Shown: positions 27,714 through 35,234 of the stretch, piece after piece
How positions within the stretch are numbered: position 1 is the first letter of the stretch
How the letters are laid out: each line of letters starts with the position of its first letter
Assembly: GCF_029029505.1 (NCBI RefSeq)
Contig: NZ_JAKJSD010000004.1
Span: forward strand, 124,001-188,000
Source of the DNA: Ancylomarina sp. DW003
GTDB taxonomy: Bacteria; Bacteroidota; Bacteroidia; Bacteroidales; Marinifilaceae
Direction of reading: 5' to 3'
DNA: 64,000 nt
The notes under the pieces: model-generated
Database searches by the model: none
The model's input: the letters and a program-made list of their open reading frames with translations, nothing else
What the model was told of the DNA's origin: nothing
Position numbers and translations under genes: made by a program

Positions 27714-29024
27714 CTATGAGAAAAGTTTGTTCAATGATTTTAAGGCTTCAACCTTATTTTTTTGATCAACTAATACTGAAATATTGTGGTTGCTACCACC
27801 GTATGAAATCATTCTGAGAGGCGTTTCTTCTAAGGCTTCAAATACTAATTTAGCTGAACCCGATGCTTCAGATATAAAATCACCTACAATACAAATAATT
27901 GATTGATTCTTGTCAATTTCAACAATTCCAAATTTCTCCAATTCAGCTTCTATTTCCTTAAGTTTGCTGGTGTCATCGATAGTTAGAGATACCGCAACTT
28001 CAGAAGTTGTAATCATATCAATAGGCGTTCTATAAATTTCAAATACTTCGAATATTTTTCTTAGAAATCCATAGGCTAACAACATACGCCCTGACTTGAT
28101 TTTTACAGCTGTAATACCATCTTTGGCCGCTACAGCTTTAATACGCTTACGATTTAATTTAGTTGAGATTAACGTTCCTTCGTCAATCGGACTAAGTGTG
28201 TTTTTAAGACGTACAGGTATATTGCTTAATTTACAAGGTAAGACACTCGCAGGGTGCATGATCTTCGCTCCAAAATAGGCCAACTCAGCAGCTTCATCGA
28301 AAGACAATTCACTAATAGCATGCGTATTTTCTACAAAGCGAGGGTCGTTATTGTGAAACCCATCGATATCAGTCCATATTTGAACTTCTTCCGCTGAAAT
28401 TGCTACGCCAATAAGTGATGCAGAATAATCACTTCCTCCTCTGTGAAGATTGTCTACTTCGCCATAAGTATTTCTACAAATGTATCCTTGAGTAATAAAA
28501 AGCTTACTTTGAGAATGTTGACCAATTTCTCTTTTCAGATTCTCTTGAATGTAGTAACTGTCAGGCTCACCATCCTTATCAATCCTCATGAAGTTGAGCG
28601 CAGGGAGCAGGACAGAATCAATATGGTTTTCAGCCAAATGATAATGAAACATTGCAGTAGAAATCAATTCGCCCTGAGCAAGCACAGCTTTTTCTTGAAG
28701 TTGAGTAAAAGTTTTGTGAACGAAGTTTCTAATATACACAAAGTGAGAATTGATTAATTCTAATCCTTTGGTAAGATATTTATCGCTTTTATATAGTTCA
28801 TTTACTCTTGATATATAGCTTTGTTCAAGATCTTCAATTTTTTGAAGTGCATTTTTATCATCGCCTTTGTAAAGTAACTCAGTAATCTCAACAAGTGCAT
28901 TTGTAGTGCCTGCCATAGCAGAAAGAACTACTATAGATGACTCTTCATTTTGTACAATTTGGGCTAGGTTTTGGATTCGTTGAGGAGTTCCAACGGATGT
29001 GCCGCCAAATTTTAGGATTTTCAT
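27714..29024 (-). CDS. lysC: Aspartate kinase
   Basis: The enzyme phosphorylates aspartate, the committed step to lysine, threonine and methionine. The 436-residue monofunctional kinase starts MKILKFGGTSVGTPQRI and has the GGSDYSASLIG and TDIDGF motifs. Two C-terminal ACT-like regulatory domains begin at about residue 295 (VKIKSGRMLLAYGFLRKIF; ICIVGDFI). The homoserine dehydrogenase fusion known in related bacteria is absent. Pairing with lysA and a Thr/Lys-rich leader suggests a lysine-biosynthetic isoform. Confidence 0.93.
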   Translation of the reverse strand: MKILKFGGTSVGTPQRIQNLAQIVQNEESSIVVLSAMAGTTNALVEITELLYKGDDKNALQKIEDLEQSYISRVNELYKSDKYLTKGLELINSHFVYIRNFVHKTFTQLQEKAVLAQGELISTAMFHYHLAENHIDSVLLPALNFMRIDKDGEPDSYYIQENLKREIGQHSQSKLFITQGYICRNTYGEVDNLHRGGSDYSASLIGVAISAEEVQIWTDIDGFHNNDPRFVENTHAISELSFDEAAELAYFGAKIMHPASVLPCKLSNIPVRLKNTLSPIDEGTLISTKLNRKRIKAVAAKDGITAVKIKSGRMLLAYGFLRKIFEVFEIYRTPIDMITTSEVAVSLTIDDTSKLKEIEAELEKFGIVEIDKNQSIICIVGDFISEASGSAKLVFEALEETPLRMISYGGSNHNISVLVDQKNKVEALKSLNKLFS

Positions 29025-29120
29025 GGTTGTTATTTTGTAATAGTTAGAAAATTTAAACCTTGATTGTTTTTATTATGGTTACCCAAGGATTAAATTTTAA
29101 TTTATAAACTTTAGTTACAA

Positions 29121-29149
29121 AGAAAGCCTGCAGAATTTCTGCAGGCTTT
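29121..29149 (-). terminator. Attenuator-like terminator upstream of lysC
   Basis: On the minus strand AAAGCCTGCAGA, loop AAT, TCTGCAGGCTTT forms a 12-bp hairpin (29123-29149) followed by the imperfect T-run TTTCTTTG. It lies about 100 bases before lysC and after the leader peptide. The preceding GCTTT near 29160 can pair with the first AAAGC of the 5' arm, a weak candidate for an alternative fold. Confidence 0.75.
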
Positions 29150-29188
29150 TATATTTTAAAGCTTCACATTATTCCACATAATTGTAAC

Positions 29189-29245
29189 TCAATAGTGTTT
29201 ATTGCGTTTAACCTGTTTATGCATTGTGGTAAATGTAGTTCTCAT
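29189..29245 (-). CDS. Thr/Lys-rich leader peptide of lysC-lysA (18 aa)
   Basis: The frame encodes MRTTFTTMHKQVKRNKHY: four Thr in two pairs and three Lys. Thr and Lys are both end products of the aspartate pathway that the downstream aspartate kinase opens. The frame is followed by a terminator hairpin in the same way as the aromatic and trp leaders in this window. An upstream TTTG and CATATTTG pair (about 29255-29290) resembles a weak promoter. Function as an attenuation leader is inferred from position and composition. Confidence 0.72.
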   Translation of the reverse strand: MRTTFTTMHKQVKRNKHY

Positions 29246-29425
29246 CTGTTTATATTTTATGGGTACAAATATGAATAAAAAATTAAAATGAAAAAACAAA
29301 AACGAATAAAATTTCACAAAAAAAATAATTTCAAACGATTCGTTTAGAATTTAACACTATTAGTTGTGTTTATATCGAATGCTATTTAAACAAAAGTTCT
29401 TCTATTGTATTAAATTAGTCATCTA

Positions 29426-29578
29426 TAATTTTGATAAGTCAACCTGAATAATACTTGGGAAGGGGAAAAAGAAAAAACTCAGGTCCCCACCTGAGTTTTC
29501 TTACTAACCTAAATCTAACCTATGAAAACGACTAAACTCATGTGATTCAGAGTTTAGAATTGATTGTGGAAATCAATT
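29426..29578 (+). ncRNA. Putative small structured RNA with three hairpins
   Basis: A promoter-like TAATTTTG (29426-29433) with TTG 18 bases upstream precedes three perfect hairpins. H1 is AAAACTCAGGT, loop CCCC, ACCTGAGTTTT (29474-29499). H2 is CTAAACTC/GAGTTTAG (29532-29557). H3 is AATTGATT/AATCAATT (29558-29578). Between H1 and H2 lie single-stranded ACTAACC/TCTAACC repeats and a tiny frame MKTTKLM. No protein gene is near on this strand. H1 could also work as a minus-strand terminator for the avidin-like gene. The ncRNA reading is inference. Confidence 0.45.
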
Positions 29579-29720
29579 TTGTTTTACTATTACAAATATA
29601 TAGTTTTATTCATAATCGAAAAAAGAATGTAAGTTAAAGAAGGTTAAATACATGAAAGTTAATAATGTAATACCTTTAAATTGAGCTGAATTTCTATCTT
29701 TAAATAGCAATCAGAAAGTA

Positions 29721-30062
29721 TTAAGGTTTTCTGAAAGTACCAACCCCAGTTATAATAGCTTTAGCCATTTTTTCCTCATCGCTACCGTCGGATTGCGAAA
29801 GATGGTACATAGAATGTATTACGACACCTATATCGTCGATTTCAACGCGCCCCGTCCAGCAGGCTAATGATCCATAATTTCCAAAATCAACCATGAAAGC
29901 AATAACATTATCTTTAAGGCGCCCAACAATTTCGAACTTCTCTTCAAAATTAGGAAGTCCTATTCCTGTCTGGAAAGTTCCTGTGATGTTCTGACCATCA
30001 ATAGTTAGATTCATTTCAGAATTGTATTGATTACGCCAGCGACCGTTTAAATTTATGTTCAT
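29721..30062 (-). CDS. Avidin/streptavidin-like protein without signal peptide
   Basis: The 113-residue protein aligns by eye with avidins: GRWRNQYNSEMNLT (7-20) with streptavidin GTWYNQLGSTF, GTFQT (28-32) with GTYES, CWTGRV (68-73) with TWSGQY, and GVGTFRKP with GHDTFTKV. Biotin contacts N23, S27, S45, S88 and W92 correspond to N11, S15, T32, S65 and W69. W79, W108 and D128 are replaced by F60, Y86 and G108, so affinity or ligand may differ. An in-frame stop lies five codons upstream of the ATG, so there is no signal peptide and the protein should be cytosolic, unlike most avidins. It is a single gene. Confidence 0.7.
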   Translation of the reverse strand: MNINLNGRWRNQYNSEMNLTIDGQNITGTFQTGIGLPNFEEKFEIVGRLKDNVIAFMVDFGNYGSLACWTGRVEIDDIGVVIHSMYHLSQSDGSDEEKMAKAIITGVGTFRKP

Positions 30063-30217
30063 ATGGCAGGTTTTTTATATCAGAAACATATCGAATTGAG
30101 CATAGTTTCTTGATGATGTGAGTAAACTGATCAAATATATTTACATTAATATAGGCGAAATAAGTGATTTTTACAAGATTTCTAGACATGGAAAATATGT
30201 TTTTTTGGAATTCATGT

Positions 30218-30225
30218 TATCTTTG
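30218..30225 (+). promoter_or_regulatory. Putative argS promoter -7 box
   Basis: TATCTTTG matches TAnnTTTG and lies about 130 bases before argS. No good TTTG box is seen at the expected distance upstream (only TATG near 30197), so this is a weak call. Confidence 0.35.
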
Positions 30226-30358
30226 CAAATTCGAATATTAGTATAGATCTGCTGATTGAAAGATTAGTGAGTTTAATTTCGAAGATTTTTAATTTCATAA
30301 GGTAGTAAGAACACCCTAAATAAAGATTGATCTTATTTCCAGAACAAAGAATTTCCAA

Positions 30359-32152
30359 ATGAGTATTGAAAGTATTATTAAAGGTAAAGTAGTAGAGGCC
30401 ATAAGTGCGTGCTATGGTCAGAAGGTTGAAGAAGAAAGTGTTCAGATTCAAAAGACCCGACGCGAGTTTGAGGGAGATTTAACTGTTGTTGTATTTCCAT
30501 TTTTACGCTTCTCTAAAAAATCACCTGAAGAAACTGCTAACGATCTTGGAAATTATCTACAAGAAAATATTGAAGCTATTCCTTCTTTTAATATCGTAAA
30601 AGGGTTTTTAAATTTGGTTATTGATAATACTTATTGGCTTTCAATTTTGAATGAGGCAGTAAAAACTGATAATTATGGTTTTATTCCTTTAGTTGAAGGT
30701 GCCAAAAAAGTAATGATTGAGTATTCTTCTCCAAATACCAATAAGCCTCTTCATTTGGGACATATCAGGAATAATTTATTAGGTTATTCTGTTGCTCAGA
30801 TTTTAAAAGCTAATGGTTATGAAGTAATCAAAGTGAATTTGGTTAACGATAGAGGAATTCATATCTGCAAATCGATGTTAGCTTGGTTGCGTTTTGGTGA
30901 GGGAGAGACGCCTGAATCAACAGGAATTAAAGGTGACCACCTGGTAGGTAAGTACTATGTGAAGTTCGATCAGGAATATAAAAAAGAGATTGAAACTCTT
31001 GTTACTAGTGGAATGGATACTGATGAGGCTAAAAAGAAAGCTCCATTATTGCTTGAAGCTCAAGAAATGCTTGTTAAGTGGGAAGCAGGAGATGAAGAAA
31101 CAGTTGCTCTTTGGCGTAAAATGAACGATTGGGTATTAGCTGGTTTTGAAATCACGTACAAAACAATGGGTGTTGATTTTGATAAGGTTTATTTCGAATC
31201 GGATACATATAAACAAGGTAAGGCTATCGTTATGCGTGGTCTTGAAGAAGGTGTTCTTTACCAGAAAGAGACTGGATCGGTATGGGCTAATCTTGAATCA
31301 GATGGTTTAGATCACAAATTATTATTACGTGATGATGGAACGTCGGTTTATATGACTCAGGATATTGGAACAGCTTACGAGCGTTTTGATGAGTTTAAAA
31401 TTGATGAGCATATTTATGTAGTAGGTAATGAGCAAAATTATCACTTTCAGGTTCTTTCTCTGGTTATGGGGAAATTAGGATATGAGTGGCACGATAAAAT
31501 TCAGCATCTTTCTTACGGTATGGTAGAATTACCAGAAGGAAAAATGAAATCTCGTGAAGGTACAGTTGTTGATGCTGATGATTTGATGAAGGAGATGGTT
31601 AATACTGCTCGTGAAACTTCAGAAGAGTTAGGTAAACTTTCAGGTTATTCTAAAGAAGAAGCTGAGGATGTCTATTATAAGGTAGCAATGGGAGCATTGA
31701 AATATTTTATTCTGAAGGTTGATCCTAAAAAGAATATGATGTTTAATCCTAAGGATTCTATTGATTTCAATGGTAACACTGGTCCATTTATTCAGTATAC
31801 ATATACACGTATTCAATCCGTATTACGTAAAGCCAAAGAGAATGGTGTTGAGATTCCAGAATTTGCTAAAAAGGATTTGAATATTTCTGAAAAGGAATCG
31901 TTCTTGATTCAGATGTTAGCAAATTATCCAAATGTAATTAAAGATGCAGGTAGAGATACGAGTCCAGCTTTGATTTCAAATTACGTTTACGATTTATCTA
32001 AGGAATACAATCAGTTCTATCACGATTTCCCTATGAATAAAGAGGAAAATGAAGATTTAAGAAATTTCCGTTTTGTTTTATCTAAACAAGTTGCAGGAAT
32101 TATTAAATCAGGAATGAGTTTATTGGGTGTAAGCTTACCAGAGAGAATGTAA
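30359..32152 (+). CDS. argS: Arginyl-tRNA synthetase
   Basis: The class I synthetase charges tRNA-Arg. The 597-residue protein has the N-terminal Add-1 domain, then a HIGH-type motif PLHLGHIRNN (about 126-135). The KMSKS region appears as GKMKSREGTVVDADDL (about 396-411), and a helical anticodon-binding domain ends LLGVSLPERM, the usual ArgS C-terminus. Length and domain order are normal. It stands alone; two perfect but T-poor hairpins (32204-32221 and 32226-32243) follow. Confidence 0.97.
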   Translation: MSIESIIKGKVVEAISACYGQKVEEESVQIQKTRREFEGDLTVVVFPFLRFSKKSPEETANDLGNYLQENIEAIPSFNIVKGFLNLVIDNTYWLSILNEAVKTDNYGFIPLVEGAKKVMIEYSSPNTNKPLHLGHIRNNLLGYSVAQILKANGYEVIKVNLVNDRGIHICKSMLAWLRFGEGETPESTGIKGDHLVGKYYVKFDQEYKKEIETLVTSGMDTDEAKKKAPLLLEAQEMLVKWEAGDEETVALWRKMNDWVLAGFEITYKTMGVDFDKVYFESDTYKQGKAIVMRGLEEGVLYQKETGSVWANLESDGLDHKLLLRDDGTSVYMTQDIGTAYERFDEFKIDEHIYVVGNEQNYHFQVLSLVMGKLGYEWHDKIQHLSYGMVELPEGKMKSREGTVVDADDLMKEMVNTARETSEELGKLSGYSKEEAEDVYYKVAMGALKYFILKVDPKKNMMFNPKDSIDFNGNTGPFIQYTYTRIQSVLRKAKENGVEIPEFAKKDLNISEKESFLIQMLANYPNVIKDAGRDTSPALISNYVYDLSKEYNQFYHDFPMNKEENEDLRNFRFVLSKQVAGIIKSGMSLLGVSLPERM

Positions 32153-32203
32153 TTGAAATTTATTTATGGCTTTGTGCCAATAAATTTAAAATATAAGTTT
32201 GAG

Positions 32204-32243
32204 TTAAGCCTCAATAGAGGCTTCTCAATTAGCTTTTGCTAAT
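32204..32243 (+). repeat. Two short inverted repeats after argS
   Basis: AAGCCTC-AATA-GAGGCTT and AATTAGC-TTTT-GCTAATT are perfect 7-bp hairpins in tandem about 50 bases after the argS stop. Neither is followed by a clear T-run, so they may be a weak terminator or an RNA 3'-end stabiliser. Confidence 0.45.
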
Positions 32244-32368
32244 TCAAATTAATTGAAAAAAGTTTTGTGTTTCAATCATAAAGCATTTGCGTAAAAGATG
32301 TGTTGATATAAGAGCAAATACAGAGAATTTTTTATTTTTGCAGGGAACTAAAAAAAATCCGGAAAAGA

Positions 32369-33703
32369 ATGTTTGAAAATCTTAATGAAAGACTTGAGCG
32401 GTCCTTTCAGATATTGAAAGGTCATGGAAAGATCACCGAAATAAATATAGCTGAAACTTTAAAGGATGTTCGTCGTGCTTTATTAGATGCCGATGTCAAT
32501 TTTAAAATCGCTAAGTCGTTTACTGCTACAGTAAAAGAAAAAGCATTAGGACAAAATGTACTAACTTCATTGAAGCCAAATCAATTGATGGTGAAAATTG
32601 TTCATGATGAATTGGCTGAATTGATGGGAGGAGAACATGTAGATATTGAAACAAAAGGTAATCCTGCTGTTATTCTTATTGCCGGTCTTCAAGGTTCGGG
32701 TAAAACAACTTTTTCAGGAAAGTTAGCAAACCTGCTTAAGACAAAACGTTCAATGAACCCTCTGTTGGTTGCTGGTGACGTTTATCGTCCAGCTGCGATT
32801 GATCAGTTACATGTTTTAGGTGAGCAAATTGGTGTTCCTGTTTATTCTGATAAGGATAATAAGAATCCAGTAAAAATTGCTGAAGTGGCTATCAAAGAGG
32901 CAAAAGCAAAAGGTCACGATTTAGTGATTGTCGATACGGCGGGTCGTTTAGCTGTTGATGAAACAATGATGAAGGAAATTGAGGCTGTTAAAAAGGCAAT
33001 CAAACCTTCTGAGATTTTATTCGTTGTCGATTCAATGACTGGTCAGGATGCTGTTAATACAGCCAAAGAGTTTAATGATAGATTAGACTTTGATGGTGTT
33101 GTATTAACTAAACTTGATGGTGATACTCGTGGTGGTGCTGCCTTATCAATTCGTTCTGTTGTAAACAAGCCTATCAAATTTGTTGGTACAGGTGAGAAAA
33201 TGGAAGCTCTTGATGTATTCCATCCATCTCGTATGGCTGACCGTATTTTGGGTATGGGTGATATTGTGTCGCTTGTTGAGCGTGCACAGGAGCAGTTTGA
33301 TGCTGATGAAGCTCGAAGTCTACAAAAGAAGATTGCTAAGAATCAATTCAACTTTAATGATTTCCTTTCTCAAATCTCTCAGATTAAGAAAATGGGTAAT
33401 CTTAAAGATTTGGCATCAATGATTCCTGGTGTAGGAAAAGCACTCAAGAATATTGATATTGATGATGATGCTTTTAAAGGTATTGAGGCGATTATATATT
33501 CGATGACACCACTGGAGCGTGAGAATCCAACTTTACTGAATGGATCGCGACGTAAGCGTATTGCTGCAGGTAGTGGTTCAAATATTCAGGATGTGAATCG
33601 TTTGATTAAGCAATTCGATGAAACTCGAAAATTAATGAAAATGATGTCCAAAGGCGGAAAGATGTCCCGAATGATGGGAAATCTGCCGATGGGTAAGCGA
33701 TAG
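32369..33703 (+). CDS. ffh: Signal recognition particle protein Ffh
   Basis: This SRP54-type GTPase binds 4.5S RNA and signal sequences and targets ribosomes to FtsY and SecYEG. The 444 residues comprise the N domain (1-95), the G domain with GLQGSGKTTF (about 107-116), DTAGRL, TKLDGDTRGG and GTGEK motifs, and a methionine-rich M domain (about 300-444) ending MMSKGGKMSRMMGNLPMGKR. It is a single gene followed by a strong terminator. A TATTTTTG box at 32333-32340 may be the promoter -7 element. Confidence 0.97.
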   Translation: MFENLNERLERSFQILKGHGKITEINIAETLKDVRRALLDADVNFKIAKSFTATVKEKALGQNVLTSLKPNQLMVKIVHDELAELMGGEHVDIETKGNPAVILIAGLQGSGKTTFSGKLANLLKTKRSMNPLLVAGDVYRPAAIDQLHVLGEQIGVPVYSDKDNKNPVKIAEVAIKEAKAKGHDLVIVDTAGRLAVDETMMKEIEAVKKAIKPSEILFVVDSMTGQDAVNTAKEFNDRLDFDGVVLTKLDGDTRGGAALSIRSVVNKPIKFVGTGEKMEALDVFHPSRMADRILGMGDIVSLVERAQEQFDADEARSLQKKIAKNQFNFNDFLSQISQIKKMGNLKDLASMIPGVGKALKNIDIDDDAFKGIEAIIYSMTPLERENPTLLNGSRRKRIAAGSGSNIQDVNRLIKQFDETRKLMKMMSKGGKMSRMMGNLPMGKR

Positions 33704-33715
33704 ACAAAATATAAG

Positions 33716-33748
33716 AAATGCTTGATCCTTTAGGTCAAGCATTTTTTT
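33716..33748 (+). terminator. ffh terminator
   Basis: AAATGCTTGA and TCAAGCATTT form a 10-bp stem with a 9-base loop and are followed by a T-run. Confidence 0.88.
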
Positions 33749-33819
33749 CTTAAAAACAATAATGATTTGTAGCTAATAAATAAGCTGCATAATACTCATC
33801 ACAGATACAAAACATAGTC

Positions 33820-34701
33820 ATGGAATTAATCGATGGAAAAAAGATTTCGGCTGAAGTAAAGCAAGAAATTGCTGCGGAAGTTGAAGGGATTATTAAAAAT
33901 GGTGGTAAAAAGCCTCACCTGGCGGCTATTATTGTTGGACATGACGGTGCCAGCGAAACTTATGTGGCTGCTAAAGTTAAAGCGTGTCATCAAGTTGGAT
34001 TTGATTCTTCAGAGTTTAAGTTTGAAGATGCAATCACTGAAGATGAGTTATTAGCTGAGATTGAAAAAGTGAACCAGAACGATTCTATCGATGGTTTAAT
34101 TGTTCAATTACCATTACCAAAGCATATTTCAGAATCTAAAGTGATTGAAACAATCCGTCCTGAAAAAGATGTTGATGGCTTCCACCCTATGAATGTAGGT
34201 AAGATGGTTGCGACCCTTCCGACATACTTACCAGCTACTCCAGCGGGTATTGTAGAGTTGTTGAAAAGATATAAGATCGAGACTTCAGGTAAAAATTGTG
34301 TTGTTATTGGTCGTAGTAATATTGTAGGTACGCCAATGAGTGTTCTAATGTCTCGTAAAGCATCTCATGGTGATTGTACAGTTACACTTTGCCATAGTCG
34401 TACTAAGAATATTCCTGAAATTACTCGTGAGGCTGACATTATAATTGTTGCCTTGGGTATGCCTGAGTTCTTAACTGGCGATATGGTTAAGGATGGTGCA
34501 ACTGTAATTGATGTTGGAATTCACAGAATTAAGTCTGATAAGACAAAATCTGGCTGGAAACTTATTGGTGATGTTAATTTTGATGAGGTGGCTCCTAAGT
34601 GTTCATTCATTACACCAGTTCCTGGTGGAGTAGGACCGATGACAATTGTCTCATTACTTCAAAATACATTAATCGCATCTAAAAAAGAAATTTATTCTTA
34701 G
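33820..34701 (+). CDS. folD: Methylenetetrahydrofolate dehydrogenase / cyclohydrolase
   Basis: The bifunctional enzyme interconverts 5,10-methylene- and 10-formyl-tetrahydrofolate and supplies one-carbon units in the cytoplasm. The 293 residues show YVAAKVKAC (catalytic Tyr and Lys, about 50-58), [26 protein letters not shown] in the NADP-binding domain and the C-terminal signature [11 protein letters not shown]. Length is normal. It is a single gene between the ffh terminator and its own terminator. Confidence 0.96.
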   Translation: MELIDGKKISAEVKQEIAAEVEGIIKNGGKKPHLAAIIVGHDGASETYVAAKVKACHQVGFDSSEFKFEDAITEDELLAEIEKVNQNDSIDGLIVQLPLPKHISESKVIETIRPEKDVDGFHPMNVGKMVATLPTYLPATPAGIVELLKRYKIETSGKNCVVIGRSNIVGTPMSVLMSRKASHGDCTVTLCHSRTKNIPEITREADIIIVALGMPEFLTGDMVKDGATVIDVGIHRIKSDKTKSGWKLIGDVNFDEVAPKCSFITPVPGGVGPMTIVSLLQNTLIASKKEIYS

Positions 34702-34721
34702 AAGTAAATTTATAATAATCT

Positions 34722-34759
34722 AAAGGGGATGATTCTTAATTGAGTCATCCCCTTTTTTT
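34722..34759 (+). terminator. folD terminator
   Basis: AAAGGGGATGA and TCATCCCCTTT form an 11-bp stem followed by seven T. Confidence 0.9.
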
Positions 34760-35234
34760 GTGGTCGTTCAGTATTGAAAAAGGTAATAGAAATATTGGTT
34801 TATTGTCTGGTGTTACAATCAGTTTGGATAATTTCAATCTGGTGATCTTGGTGTTTATCGTATGAAATAACGTTTTTGAAGTGTTAATTGTCTGTTTAAA
34901 CAGGTTTTGAAATATTATTTAGATCCATTTTAAAAGTGAAGTTTATACTCAATAAGGATGTATAAATACATATATGTAGATGCTAGGTGTATAAGCCTTC
35001 TATTAGCTTGATTTCTAAAATATAAATACTGACATGTTTGTATTAATTAGAATAAGAGGTAGGTATTTGGAAGAGTTTGTTTATTCATGAAAAGTGATAA
35101 AAATCATATATGTTAGTAGGTGTTAAAACGGTGTTAATATTTGTTAAATCCATTATAAGTACTAAATTTAGCATCGATTATTACCATTTAAACCATTTGC
35201 ATCTTTACTTAATTACTAACTAAAAAGAATTTTT
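34760..35234. other. Long leader region before the SusC-like gene
   Basis: After the folD terminator about 475 bases carry no credible gene. The region is AT-rich and contains the SusC promoter near its right end. No riboswitch or operator could be recognised. Confidence 0.4.
35140..35170 (+). promoter_or_regulatory. Promoter of the SusC/SusD operon
   Basis: TTTG (35140-35143), a 19-base spacer and TAAATTTA (35163-35170) fit the Bacteroidota promoter pattern with one mismatch in the -7 box. The predicted start is about 60 bases before the SusC-like gene. Confidence 0.65.

Noticed and set aside
30212-30451. 79-codon minus-strand frame overlapping the argS start
   Set aside because: It runs antisense into argS, is low complexity (Asn, Phe, Leu rich) and overlaps the probable argS promoter.
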